From Straminergon stramineum (lineage: Eukaryota > Streptophyta > Bryopsida > Hypnales > Calliergonaceae), in the NCBI GenBank assembly GCA_963920665.1, contig OY987265.1, positions 40,243,001-40,307,000 of the forward strand: 64,000 bases of DNA. The letters are read 5' to 3'. Under the pieces are notes generated by a model that saw only the letters and a list, made by a program, of their open reading frames with translations, had not been told where the DNA came from and searched no databases. The position numbers and the translations under genes are program-made. Shown piece after piece: positions 23,833 to 36,639 of this stretch. Numbering within the stretch: the first letter of the stretch is position 1; each line of letters starts with the position of its first letter.

Positions 23833-24189
23833 TTTAGTCCTTAGCTTTTGGTCGTGATCTAGACACATTAGGACAGACGTTGACGGACATACCAACATGA
23901 AAATCGAGATTCACGTCAGTATGAAAAACCTTGCCAGAACCCAATGAGTTAGTGACTAATGAATGGCCAAAATCATGAACCTAAATTCGAAGCAAGCATT
24001 CAATCCTTTAAAATAAAACCAATTTTAAGCTAGCCAGTCAATTCACTCCCTACTCTACTTTCATTCTAGCCCGAATTGATTAGATAGACTCATGGCTGCA
24101 CAAGAAGAAGAGGTGGCTCCATCCGCAAGATGGGGCGATGAATGGAATCCTGATAATGTGAATAGGGCGCCTTCCTCTTTGCAACACAA

Positions 24190-24720
24190 TCTCATCCGGT
24201 AGGAAACACAACTACTAACTTCGGAACTACCCTTGCCCACAATGTCAACCAAACATTTTAAGTGAAATCCCTGCTTTCTCTTTTTGCCAATATTAAACGG
24301 TATACATGAGTTTAGGCTGGTTCCTAGGTTGGTTACATGTTCCGCTTTGTTGAGATGCGCAGGGTTTGGTTGTGCTAATCACCTTGTAGGAATATGTGTG
24401 CATTCCATGTCTACTAATAGCACAACCTCAATCGTTTCAATTCAACGATCTATTCCAATGTAAAAGCAAGATAGACAAAACATTCATGAGCTTGAATATC
24501 TCACAAAGCATTACTTACATGGAGAGAGCAAGAGAGTAAAGATGTTGCCAATCGGAATGAGCAAGCTTAGGTGGGTTACCATGCCCAATTTCTTTTTATT
24601 TTATCATGTCTTAGGGAAGAATAAGTAGCACTCTGCAATCTCCATTGACCTTTTTGTTGGACAAGTGAGTCATGTATTGGGTGCTTAGCTTATTGTTGGT
24701 TCATTTGGTATATTTGTTTG
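24190..24720 (-). repeat. Local duplication, copy 2
   Basis: The more diverged partner of 23100-23480. On the minus strand the CT-rich segment (CTCTTGCTCTCTCCATGTAAG) is kept. No coding region like the one at 22429-22797 was recognised downstream of this copy. Confidence 0.5.
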
Positions 24721-25089
24721 GCTTCATGTTTGGCTTAATTGTAGGAACTTCAATTCACTTGTGGATGGATCGAATTAAACCCACACACAAGCTGATCAGA
24801 AGTAAGATTAGTCAACTAATTTCATCTTGGTCTTAGCCCAAGTGGTAAAGCAAATTCAACTAGCTAGAGAACAATTTTTGCAACTATTGGGAAAATATTT
24901 TAGTACGTGTTTTAGCAATCATCACTCACGTGAATTCCGACAGAAAGGTATACAAATTAAAGATTTTAAAAGTTAACTACGGTAATTGTAGATTTACGTT
25001 TGAGGTTGCGGTTCATGGAAGTACCAAATTAGTTAGTGGAATACCGCCAATCAACTAATGGAATTGACATTGGTACCATTTTAGATTGG

Positions 25090-26240
25090 ACTCCTTTGGG
25101 TGTAGCTTGTCAAGTGATTCCGGGGGGGTTCAAATTGTATCCTCTTTTGTAGTACAGTAATTATACATTACCAATTAGGATTTTTTTTAGGAAATGTTTG
25201 GAATAATTGGAGTGTCTTTCATTGTTTTTGGTAGGTTGTTTGTTTGTTTGAGTTCCAATTTGGTGATTTTGAATGATAATTGCCCAATTGGGAGGGTTTT
25301 TTCTTGTGTGATGATTTGGAAGTTAAAGAATGGTTTATCTAAGTGGGAATTTGTTGTTTGGCCAAGTGGTTTGTTTGTGTTTACCAATTGGGATTTGCTG
25401 TGGGGTGGTACAATTTCAAATTAGTGGTTAGATGGTGGTTAGATTGTCTCTTCTGATTTGGTAACCGTTTGTTTTATTTCCTATTTGTTTTGTGATTTTT
25501 GGTCATTTTCCTTTATCCATTATTTGATCGAAGTCCAATGTGAGTCCCAACCCAAGTTGGTTGTGTTTTTCTTTGGTTGTTGTTTGTGTGCTTGTGTGTG
25601 TATCCAAGTAGGATGTTGAGCGTGTGAGAACAAGTTGGAATTATGTGTGTGTCAATTTGATTATAGAGAATGAGATGTATGTGTCCCAGTTGGGAAGGAC
25701 CAAATCCGAGAATGGATGAGTTAAAGAAGGAAGTGTGGTGAGGGAAGATCAATTTCATGAAGTTACTTTGGAGACCAAATTGGAGAGTGAAATTGGTTGA
25801 TGTGGATGGTGTGCTTAAGTTGCTATGTTGAGATGCAATGTATGCAAAGTTAGTTGGAAGTGATGCAAGCAAAGTTAAATTGTATAACATTGATGTAATC
25901 ACCAATTTGGCATTATAGAAAAGAGAATTTTGTTGACCCAATTAGAATTTTGTGTGGTGAGCGTGTGTGCTGAAAATTATGTGTGTAATTGAAAATGTGA
26001 TAAAGTTGGAGTTTTAATTGGTGTATGTGTGATTGAGATGATTAATATTGTGAATGAAATAATTTGTGAGACTAATTGAAAATTTATAAGTATGTTTCTG
26101 GTACATGTTACCAATTTGGGCGTTTAAGTGAAGCCATGTCTATTAGGCCAAATCCAAATTGGATTTGTAGTGTCATTATAGTTATGTTTTGGGGTATGGA
26201 ATTCCAAGTTGGATTATTGAATTTAAGTCATTATATTTGA
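25090..26240. repeat. GT-rich, CCAAWTTGG-rich degenerate block
   Basis: The plus strand is strongly enriched in G and T over C and A, with many copies of a degenerate palindrome around CCAATTGG/CCAAATTGG. A block of opposite strand bias lies at 36640-37480. A 142-codon minus frame (25513-25941) runs through it but is low-complexity (Thr, Asn, Ser, Leu) and not credible as a gene. Confidence 0.5.
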
Positions 26241-27549
26241 TTTTAGATATAGAAGCTATTAGCATAGGAATATCCTCCTTGACTATCTCCCTTTAAACAA
26301 ACTTATTATATTAACAGAATAATTGTCAATTCGATCATTGTCCTTCTTCAATAGTAACCGCAGACTATTTTAATTTGTTGTTTTCTAATTCTCACAAAAG
26401 TTGGTTACGGAGTTCAATCCTTGCTCAAGCAGTTATAACCCACAGACTCATCTAATTGATCCATTAGTGGATGCTGCAGCTAGAACAACGAGAAGCTGAT
26501 TACAGAGTTCTATAGAAGTTCCAGATTAACTGCAGTTTCGTCTTAACTTCGTAAGTTCTCCCTTTGCTAATCTAACTACTCAAGTTAATTCAATTCCTGC
26601 TCAACATGCCATGCCAATTGACTGATTCAGCTGACAAAAAATATGCCACTTTCAGGCTAGTAGCGGGACTTGTAGCGCTAAAATAATCACACCATGTTCA
26701 ATTCTGTTGCCTCCACATGTTGATTTAGATCAAATTTATATTGAAAGAGACTCATTAATTTTAACTAAATATTGAATTCTAATCTTACTAATGAACATAA
26801 CTCTTGATTAAGCCATTGATTATCTTTTGAGTGTTCACTTGAAGTTTTAACTGCCTTCCAATTACTACAGTTTTAGAAGCACAAACAGTGTCATTTTAAT
26901 AGGCAGTTTTTGGAATGCCAAAATATAGATGCACAACTGAGCAGCTTTGCCTTTGAAACTATGACTGTTGTATATTTAAGTGCCGGTATAGATTTTCAGT
27001 TTAGTGCATGCATTAGACTGCATGAACAAACGTTTGACACTGAAAACTGAAACTAGAACCTTTATTTGTGTCAAAACCCCCCCAAAAAAACACTGAAACT
27101 GGAACTGAAACTTGATTTCCATTTACAATGGTCAGGAGATTTCCTTCATTTATCAGTTCAAGAGGATTGCAACTTCATTGAAGGTTAATTTTCTAGAAGC
27201 TTCATTGTAACAAATTGATGTGGGTATGTTGCCCTCAGTTCTTGTTATGGTGGTTGCCACTACAACAGAGGCCAAGCCACTGAAGCTGGTGAATTTACAT
27301 TGAATGCTTCTACTTCTCCATGAATTCAGCAATTTCATTTCAACCATAAAACATAATAAGGTCAATTGACAGCCCAAAACCTCAGATTTTCTCTCTTCCT
27401 TGATTGGAATAATTGATCAGGAGGCATTTCTACTGGTCAACCGAATTGTGAGATTGAAGCAGTTCCAAAAGAAATGACAATACTTCCTAAACTTTGCTCC
27501 GTCAAGCGTAGCACAAGGTGAGTTTGAATTGTTTACCATCACAATATAT
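26241..27549. other. Gene-free DNA
   Basis: Less AT-rich than the rest of the left half, but no coding region, splice pattern or element end is recognised. Confidence 0.4.
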
Positions 27550-27995
27550 AAGGTAAAACAGCCCATTGCAGTCAGAATCTGGAGTCTGCCTTCATGCCAT
27601 TGCTGAAATTTTCAAATTTTTTTTCCACATAAAGATAAGTGTGAGAAATAATGAAAGCAGTTGAAATTTTATTTTTCAGACAAAGTATGAATTTGTTATG
27701 AATTTTTGAAGTGATCTGCCCAAAAGAGTCAATAGGCTACTTGATAACAAACAAAAATTGTATCCAATATGCTCATCTTAATCACCTAAAGTGGTCACAA
27801 TAATTTATACTGCAGAAGGCCTTGAAAAATCACTTCTTACAATGATTTACACTCAAAAAGTAGGATGCTCCTACTGAGGTCACTAATCACTCCATGGGGG
27901 TCAGGTTAGACATTGATTATGACCTGAAAAATCATCATGGAACCATGAGGTGTCCACTATGGGTCATCTGACTGCAATGGGATGCAGAGGTAAAC
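27550..27995 (+). repeat. Dispersed repeat, pair with 15228-15630
   Basis: The better-preserved member of the pair, retaining more G/C at shared positions. Confidence 0.7.
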
Positions 27996-28369
27996 TCAGT
28001 TTCATTTCTTGCATCAATGGTACACTCCTAAAACTCCCATGTGTTGTCACTGAGTGACTTGCAACCAGCGATCCCAGAACTAGCTAAATTTCGCTCAGTT
28101 GCTACAAAATTTCTTCATACCCTCAGTGTTAAAATCAAAAAAGTCTTCCAAAAATGAACATTTGGCTAATTTCCCTGAAGTAGTTTTGGAATCACTGCTT
28201 GCAACTCTTCGAGCTCATTGTAAGGCATGCACATATGACACAGCACAATTAAAGCCAGGGAATCATGGAAAATGCTTCAAAATACCTGCCCAGCAGCAAC
28301 AACAAGCCACGCATCCAACACTGTATTGCTCGTCCATAACCCAGACCACCACACTTTACTCTTCCGCTA

Positions 28370-28774
28370 CTAAGGGAGCCGACCCCTTTCTGACCACTTA
28401 AGCAGATACACACACTTCAAGGGAGGTTTCAACAGTGGGGAAATTTTTCCCATGAGTAGAAATAGAGTTTGTAAGGTTTCCATAATTTTTCAGATTTTTT
28501 TTCTTCACAAAATAATTACTACGAATTTTTAAGCTGAAGATTCTGTTCTACCCATATTGGCCATACAGACCTTCCTCTTTTCAACCAAGGGCTGGTTGCA
28601 AAATCCAAGAAGGGCTAGGTCCAAATTTGAGAGTCTTGTAGCCAATTGTAATGTACCACGAACTACCCAGGAATTGTGCCAGCATTCATTGTTGCTAATC
28701 ACCTACTGATTGAAATTACTCCACCCTACTTTGCCAGACCGGGTATGTGATTAGTAAGGGGTCGGCTCCCTTAG
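28370..28774. mobile_element. Inverted-repeat MITE with perfect 19-bp ends
   Basis: The ends CTAAGGGAGCCGACCCCTT (28370-28388) and AAGGGGTCGGCTCCCTTAG (28756-28774) are perfect inverted repeats. The interior matches 60036-60396 (GGGGAAATTTTTCC, ATAGAGTTT, CATAATTT-TGAGATTTTTT, GACCCATATTGG, AAGGGCTGGTTGCAA). No target duplication could be fixed. Perfect ends suggest the youngest copy of its family in the window. Confidence 0.75.
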
Positions 28775-29154
28775 TCGACACTAACCAGCACTTGATTTTC
28801 AAGGTTTACTTACTGGAAAGTTATACCCTTGTAGAAAAAACTGTAGCTCAACAACCCTATAAACTTAGGACTACTTATGCACTCCTTCTCGTATAATTAC
28901 ACTCCAACTAGCCTACTTACTAGCTATTGCCTAATTGGCAATTTGCTTGAAACGGCAGGATATTTTCTTAAAATGACAGTATTCCATAAACTTGACACTT
29001 TTTGGTTTAGACTGTGTGGTCTAAAATCTATACCAGTCCTATTAAAATGAATGAAAAAATGGCGTATGAATACCGCTGTTTTAATGAAATACCTATTCGG
29101 CCCTATTATCTCATAATTGACTCTACATGTGTGATGTCCATATATTTTTCATCA

Positions 29155-29580
29155 ACTAATTAAATATTGACTCATGGCATTATGAGTCAAATGGAATTTG
29201 CCATGAGCTATGGGCAATAGCATAGGAGTTTTATATAAATTGTAAAAAATGTACATGTATGATAGTTTAAATGAGTTTTAGTTAAGTCAAGCCATACAAC
29301 AAGAGTTGCGGCAATAATAGAGGGCATGCTAATTCTAATGATTAAAAGTGGATTGATTGCGATATTTTGCTTTAGAGTCCAACAAAATAAAATAAAAAAT
29401 GGACTTCATATTTTTAGAAAATACAAAATAAAAAGCTATGAGAATTTGGTAGTTCAAAGACGACCAGGCTTTACCCATTATAGAGAGACAAATAAATATT
29501 AAAAAAATCAAAGCAATGGACCAATTACCATTCAAAAATCTATTCTTGGAATAATATAATTGTCTATTCTCTATTAACAT
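29155..29580 (+). repeat. Dispersed repeat, pair with 5455-5835
   Basis: Collinear partner of the repeat near the protease gene; about 50 bases longer owing to an insertion after GGGCATGCTAATTC. Confidence 0.7.
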
Positions 29581-29679
29581 TTGAGTTGAAAAACATATCA
29601 TTTCAATTCATTTTCAACCCATTCTAGAAGTCATTTCATATGCTTTTTAAGTTGGAAAATTTCTTACAATAGGTCATTA

Positions 29680-30250
29680 TTAACCCCTAAAGGATCGAGG
29701 CACATTTGGGGCAAAAATTGTCAAAAATTGACACTTTCTAGTGAGCAAGAAAAAAATAATTTTTTTTTTCTAAATTCAACTGTACAAATTTGTACTTGAC
29801 TTAGAACTATGAGAATAGGTGGGAATTTTTTTAGAAACTTTCACCGCACATTGAAAGATTATAACATTTGAAGTTAGGTGAAAAAGATTTTTTCTAACCC
29901 TGCCCGACAAGGCTTGCAAACTTTAACTCCTTCTAGAATGAGATTCTTACACTAAACATGGTTTTTTTTTTACATTTGCATCTTATATTATGTAAGCTAC
30001 ATACATGCCAAATTTCAAAATCATAGGAAGAGTTTTGCACATGCTACTTGAGTTGTCTCCAAAATTTAGGGCAGCATAACTTTTGATTAGGGTACCCAAT
30101 CAGAAGAAAAAAAATAGATATTCATGAAGGGAGTAAATAGTTACACACCATGTCCAAATTTCATTTTCATCCGACCAAAAATGACTTTGTGGGAACCTAC
30201 CCAAGATTTCTTGTGTATGTTGAATAGACACTTGGTCCTTTAGGGGTTAA
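29680..30250 (+). mobile_element. TTAA-flanked MITE, subfamily A, copy 2 (reference copy)
   Basis: This is the cleanest copy. The left end is TTAACCCCTAAAGGATCGAG and the right end CTTGGTCCTTTAGGGGTTAA, giving 571 bases including both TTAA. The terminal inverted repeat reads CCCCTAAAGGAYCRAG. The body is collinear with 1047-1628. The first 200 bases carry, inverted, the subterminal block found near the right end of subfamily B, so the two subfamilies share one terminus. No open reading frame. Confidence 0.85.
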
Positions 30251-31519
30251 ACAAAGTTCAAAATTATTTGTAGAAATTATAGTTTATTACAAAATAAACA
30301 AAGGGTCCAAAAATCACTTGGACACATATGGTATGTTATAGATACACTAAGCAACCTTCTCAAGGCATCTTTGCTACAAGAAGCTTTGTCCCTATAGCAC
30401 TATAACTTGGAATGAGGAATTTAGAACTGTAATGAGGGGACAATGTCTATCTTTTCATTATTATGACCCTATTTTAAAGCACCCAGGATTCAAGTGAATG
30501 GTATGAAAAAAAGACACTTTCAAAGTGCTTTAGGGCAATTTGTCTATCCTTTCATCTTTATTCGGGCTTTGAATAGTCACCTATGCCACCAACATTTCAA
30601 GAGCAACCAATGAAAGTTGAGAATTTAAAATTGATTTATTGATTTATTAACATTTCAAACTATTCCAAATTATTACAACTAATTTAAATGCACTTTGAAG
30701 TGATGTTGACAAAGTGGCCACAAATTCGGCCACTACAAAGATATAAACATTGACAAACTTGCAATCATGACAAAAAGAAATTGTGTTGAAGAATGGATTT
30801 CATTTTTTGTATTGTTCAAATTTTATAAAATTGATTTTGAGTTTGAAGTGAAAAAGAACTAACCTTCAATTCTTCTTAAGTTAGACAATGCTCAACAAGT
30901 TTTTATATGTACCTTAAACAATGTTCAATGTAACATGTATTTTAATTGTGTTTCATGAAATTCATGAACAAATAATCAATTATTTAGTTATTAATTTATT
31001 TTATATACACTCCACTTTTGTTAAAAAAATTTGCATAATGAATACCTTCAATCAACTTATAATGCTATGAATCACTTTGTGTACTAAAAACCCACCTAAG
31101 TAAATGAGTCACTTCACGATCCAGCTTGTGATAAAAGGATAAATTATATTATCTTAAAAATAAATCACTCTTATTCATAACATCATGTATTCAAACAATA
31201 CCCACTCAATTTAAACAATGTGTATTCATACAAATTAAACCACATAAAATAAAATAAAATTAGTCATTATAAAAAAGTGATTTTTGGTCAATTATCAAAA
31301 AATTGATTAAATAGAATTTTTTATGAGGCCTACTAACATATATAGCTTCAGTTTTCTTTCAAAAATAATTGCAAGAAGTAGAATTCAAGTTTTCAAATTT
31401 ATTTATTTTAATAATAACCTTCAAGTTAGACTTGGTTTAGCTGAAGTATGTTCATATATAATTTTTTAATATTTCAAACATCTTCATTTTTTTATATTGA
31501 CAATTATGGGATGTACTTG
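30251..31519. other. Gene-free AT-rich DNA
   Basis: Nothing recognised as a gene or element. Confidence 0.45.
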
Positions 31520-31880
31520 TTACAATGAGACAAATAGTCACTACTTGGCCATGGAATTTTGAGTCCAAACAACTCAAGTGATGAAATAAAGCCACATTGA
31601 ATGAAATCATGAAATGAAGCCTCAACAAAAGCCTTGAAATGAAGCCACAACTTAGCCATGGAATTTAGAGGCCCAAAGATTGAAGCTATGAAATGAAGCT
31701 ACAACATAGGCACATGTGGAATCAATAGAATCATGATGTCATTTGATTGAATATATGAAAGGAAGGCACACGAGTGTATTCATAACTATTGATTCAAATA
31801 ATTTGAGTATCCCTTCACCCACAATTGCATTATTTCAATAAAAATAATTGGACCTTTTAGAGTGAAAGAGCTATTTTGAG
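31520..31880 (+). repeat. Dispersed repeat, pair with 59216-59480 (SINE-like body)
   Basis: Shares TTGGCCATGGAAT, AACTCAA-TGATGAA-TAAAGC, GAAATGAAGCC, CACCCA-AATTGCA and TTTCAATAAAAATAA with 59270-59480. This copy lacks a clear Pol III A box at its left end. Confidence 0.5.
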
Positions 31881-31947
31881 ATGTAAATTTATAATTTTTT
31901 TATGGACTAAGATAATTTGTGTATCTCTTCACTTTCAATCACGTTTT

Positions 31948-32884
31948 TTAACCCCAAATGACCGGCATGTATTTTTTTGGCTACATAGCAATTTGAAGTA
32001 GGTACATGTGACTAGAGATTTCCTTATTTCTGGCCCAAATTTTAAAAAATGTGGAAACAAGGAATATCTTTGTATGCACTAAATTTCATGACATTTGAAA
32101 ATATGAGTCAAAAGTTATGGCCTAGTATGTTAATTTTTTTTTCGTAAATGGGTAGTCCAGGTAGATTAGAAAAAACCACTTTTCTTAAAAATAGAATTTG
32201 AAATTGATTTTCTAGAGTAACATATACTTGAAAAGTTTTGCATCATTCCATTTTGATCGATGTGTCCAAAGTTACAAGGAATTTTTTGTTTCCGGGTAGT
32301 TATGGAATCTCTACTCTAAAATAAACTTTAAAGTCCTTTATCTTACTGACTTACTCAATTTTCCATATTATTGAAAATAAATAAATTGGATGTAGATTTT
32401 TTATTACAACATTGTAACCATTGGGATTGGCATTTTTCAAGTCCATAATTAAATTCTTAACAATTTAGTATTTTGAATCATTCTCTACTATTGTTTACTT
32501 ACTATTTATTTCCTATATGCTATACAATTCCAAATAATCTGAAATTTTTCAAGTATGTGGCCAACTTGTCTAGGAAAAAGAATCTAGAGAAGCACCACCA
32601 TGTTTGAAATCTTTTCATAGAAAAATGAGCTTATGAAATGTAGCTACCCTTTTCTTTATTACAAGGCCGAAAAAATGATTTTAGTGAATTTGAATGCTTA
32701 TATCTTGCAATCCATACGGTGGAAATTTTTGAGATTATTATTACATGTTTTCAAACCAACTTACTACAAGATCCTAGAGTAACATGTGTCTAAAATAAAA
32801 TTTCAAAAATTTGATACTTGTACTAAAAATGGTAGGTTTGGGGCATTTTCAATGAAAACATAGTTATGGAACTTTAGAGGTTAA
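31948..32884 (+). mobile_element. TTAA-flanked MITE, subfamily B, copy 2
   Basis: The left end is TTAACCCCAAATGACCGGC and the right end GAACTTTAGAGGTTAA. It is collinear with 20740-22245 but lacks the 570-base nested insertion, giving an empty site at TTTTCTAGAGTAAC (near 32215). It is non-coding. Confidence 0.8.
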
Positions 32885-33124
32885 TTGTTTTAAAGTTAAA
32901 AAAAATAAATCAGGGCTCCACTATCTTCACACTACCAATGGAAGGTTTTATTTTATAGTTTAAAATGTTATGGTTTGAAAATGCCCGTGCAACATTAAGA
33001 ATATTCAACATATTTACAAAAATTCTATAAAAATTATAAATATTCAACTTTTTGGATGAAATTTATAGACATTCAACTTGTAAGTAGCTATAATTAGAAA
33101 GAAGTATCCCAATGTCCTTATTAT

Positions 33125-33400
33125 TTAACCCCTAAATTCTCAAGGTCATTTTTCTTCAAAAACATATTCAAAACTATCATTTTCAATGTAAAGAGAAAAT
33201 TTTCAAAACATATGATTTTTTGAATATTTCAATGTAGGATCTTGCACTAGGCTTGTATGAAAATGTGTGAAAGAAATTTCATAAAATTTGATGGTCAAGT
33301 AGATTGTAAGATATTTGCATTTAAAGTGAAGAAAACGAGTTTTTCTTGCACCTTGTTGTACTAGATTCTAGGACCTTGATCCTCTTAACTTAGAAATTCT
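33125..33400 (-). mobile_element. Single inverted end of a TTAA-family element
   Basis: The segment begins TTAACCCCTAAATTCTCAAG. It then carries, inverted, the block AGGATCTTG...ATTGTAAGATATTTGCATTT seen near right ends of subfamily B (compare 22050-22130). The opposite end was not found. Confidence 0.5.
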
Positions 33401-34049
33401 ACTTTATAGATTTTGAATTAAAAAAATTTATTTTGAAGAACTAAATTGAGAATTTACCAAGGAAAATTCAAAACAACAACTTTAAATTTCCATTCTTCAA
33501 AAAATTGTTAATGGAAGTAGGTATTAGTTTGAAGGAGAAACAAAATCATTAATAGTTTAATGATGAACTTAAAGCACACTAATCCATATGGTATGATTGT
33601 TTTAGAAAGTAACCAACCTTGTGCAATTTTTTTATTTGAAAATTGTGAAAATTAAGTTAAAAAATGAATTCTATGTGTTGCTCTTCCAAAAAGATGCTAT
33701 GACTATCCACAAAACAAGATACTCCATAACTTTCATATTATTAATCCAAATAAAATCAATCAATCTTAAAACATATAGATAAAATATAATCCTTGAGAGA
33801 TACATTTTTTTCATCTTGTTTCAAATTTTTGTAAATTTTTTTTCTTCTAGAGTTCATCTATTTTGAACTTGTGTGGCATAATTTTTTCTTTGAAGCATCT
33901 ATTTGAATAAAAAACTTATATTTTCAAAAAGATAATTTATTTTTCTATTTTTTAAATGCAAAAACTCAGGCCAAAAATTGAGATCAAAGAAACCCAAAGC
34001 AAACCTTCAATTGTACCCCACTTGGACACTTTAGAAATTATAGAGTTGA
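33401..34049. other. Gene-free AT-rich DNA
   Basis: Nothing recognised. Confidence 0.4.
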
Positions 34050-34525
34050 TAATTGTTATTATGTGAGCGGGGAGTCTTAGCATGAGAACATAGAATCTAT
34101 GAACTCATAAGCCTAGGAAACTATGTTATAGACACCTTCTATGGTTGTGGGTGTTTATGTTATATACTCTTTTTATACTATAGCTAGTGTACCTATATTA
34201 GAGATATATTTGTTACAAACCTCTTCAAATGGTTGTAGGTACATACCTACATCTAAGTTCAATGCTCCTAAGCTTGCATCTCAACACTCACATGGTAGCA
34301 TCGTTGTTATGTAAGCCTATGATTATGAGCACATAAGTCTCTACACCTTTTTATAGGTGTCTATATTATAAAAACCTTAAACGATTATATGATACATGTA
34401 TTGTAGATACCCATATTATAGGTGATTATGCTATAAGCACCTTCAATGGTGGTAGGATAACTACTTATATCAAAGCTCAAGGCTCATATGCCTGCATTTC
34501 TATACTCATATGTTGACATCGTTGT
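34050..34525 (-). mobile_element. Tandem pair of Mutator-like MITEs related to 10340-10891
   Basis: Two units (about 34050-34304 and 34305-34525) lie head to tail and contain the reverse complement of the CCTATAACCATGGAAGG and CATAGRYACC motifs of 10340-10891. Each begins TTATGTRAGC-type and ends CTCACATGGTAGCA or CTCATATGTTGACA. The string TTGTTAT recurs at the left edge, at the junction and at the right edge, as if two elements entered one after another at a duplicated site. Confidence 0.5.
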
Positions 34526-34539
34526 TATGGAGTTTATCA

Positions 34540-36639
34540 AAATAGAATGAATCTAAGGTTTTTGAACAAACATCAATACATCCAATAAAATATAAAAACT
34601 TGTGAATTCTTTATTAGAAATTTATCAAGATTCCCACATTGAGATGGACATTGAAAAAATCTTATTATAATTTTTGCAATAATTAACTTTAAATGTTGTT
34701 ATTTAGAATTGTGAAGAACTATTGCACTTGATGCAAACTTTCATTGAGCAAAATTTAACCTTCAACAATGATTGCTTTCAATGGAAGTTGCTTTATCCAT
34801 TAGTGCATGTGATTAGTTTACTTCCATGACCATTGTGGCTTTTGGTTCATGCTTTGTTTGAGTTTATTGTTCTATAGCATGTTTGTTTTTGGTGGGAAGG
34901 TAACTTGTTCCAATGACCATTTTTTCAGGGTTCCTACATTCGTGTTACTATATGAGGTTTTAATTTCCACTGCCAAGGTCCTTTGAGCCAAAAATGGGGC
35001 CTTAAAGTTTTACATTTTCAACAAGTGTCATTGGTAGTGCGGAGAGCAGTAGAGCCCTTCAAATTTTATGAAGATTCTTTGTTCTGCAAAGTCTACAAAG
35101 TCTAAAATTGTTAATTATTCATTGTTACTAGTAGCGCAAAGAACAATATAAAATAAATTTGTAATTTTTTAGTAAGAATTTAAGAAAAATAAAAATAAAC
35201 TTATAAATTTATAATTACAAATCAATTGCAAAAAAATTACTTTAAAATTGACATTATTAAGGATGTAATTAATTATAGAAGGAATTTTCAATTTTAGGTT
35301 CCAAATCTTATTTTTAAATATTGATGAAAAAAATTGTAAATCAACCATACAAATGTAATGCAAAATTCAAAACCTACAATTTTTTGTACAAACGAAGGAG
35401 TTGCAAGCTATGGTCTAGCAATCTAAAGACAACTCTTTGTGCAATTTTTTGTACAAAATGAGCTCTCTTATCTAGATTGACAACACTTTGATTTTGAAAT
35501 TATTTAAAATAATTTTTAGCATTGTATTATTACAAAATTTAAAGGACCAAGTTTTAGATTTATATTTTTACAAGGAGTCTTTAGAAACTTTAATTCTTCT
35601 AAATAATTATCTTGAAGATGTAGAATTCTAAAACCTCTCATGTAGTCATATAATAACAATTTGTTTAGAGAATGCCAATACTTTGGGAAAAAAGACCGAA
35701 GTTTAATTCTAAATTGGAATTGGAATTTTAAATCACACCTAAACATTTGCAGTCATAACTTCATTCAACATTTTAAATCATGAAAAAAATTAAGGTTTAA
35801 AAAGAATTCAGCTCTCTTTAGAAAGATAGAAATAGATACATGTGATGATTTTGTTCAACATATGTCTCTTTTGGAAAATTTTAGAGATAAGAATTTAATT
35901 TTTAACTTCTTTGTCTTTGATTTTTTTTTAACATTTTTGGAGTGAATTGAGGTAGTGTGACAATCCACTAGTCTTCTATTAAATGCCTCATTTAAACTAT
36001 GAAAGGTAATTTTCTTTCAAATTTTCAAATATTTTTTATAAATGACATGATTCATCATCTATTTCATTAAAAAAAACTATTGCAGGAAAGAGGGTTACAA
36101 TTTCATTGAAGATAATTTTAAAATTTTAAAATCCTAGAGAATAATGTCAAATAATGCATTGCAACATGAAAACTAGTGTAATTGTTGTGCCATGCAACTG
36201 TCCCTAATACCAAATTATTTCTCTAAATTGTTGATTATAGCACATTAATTCTTACTACCCTTTAAAATAAGAAATGATCTGATAAGTTTAGGAGTTAACT
36301 TTGTTATTTCAAGCTCATTTTTAGTCCCTTGAATGTTCTCAATTAAGTTTTTTATGATGGTAGGAAAGGATCCTAGCATACAATTGAAAGCTTATGTCAT
36401 ATTAGTTGCAAGTGCTTGCACTCAAAGCCAGTAGGAGACATCAAATTTAAAAACATCTCAATTAAGTAATATTTGATATAAGAATACTCCATAAAATCAT
36501 ATTCTCATAGTACTTTGTGCAATGTTTGATTGCCCCCTATTAAAAAATGGGCTTTAACAAGAGAAAAGTAGACCTTTATTCTTATTCAATAAGCCACATT
36601 CTAATGAACAACGCAAAATAGAATAGTAGTGTTGAAGAA
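34540..36639. other. Gene-free AT-rich DNA
   Basis: Short low-complexity frames only (35169-35363 and 35516-35746, minus). Nothing supportable. Confidence 0.45.

Noticed and set aside
24832..24850. A-box-like string TTAGCCCAAGTGGTAAAGC
   Set aside because: No B box at a suitable distance and no tRNA cloverleaf could be drawn, so neither a tRNA nor a SINE is called.
25513..25941. 142-codon minus-strand open frame
   Set aside because: Low-complexity Thr/Asn/Ser/Leu composition that follows from the AC bias of the block; no motif, no splice context.
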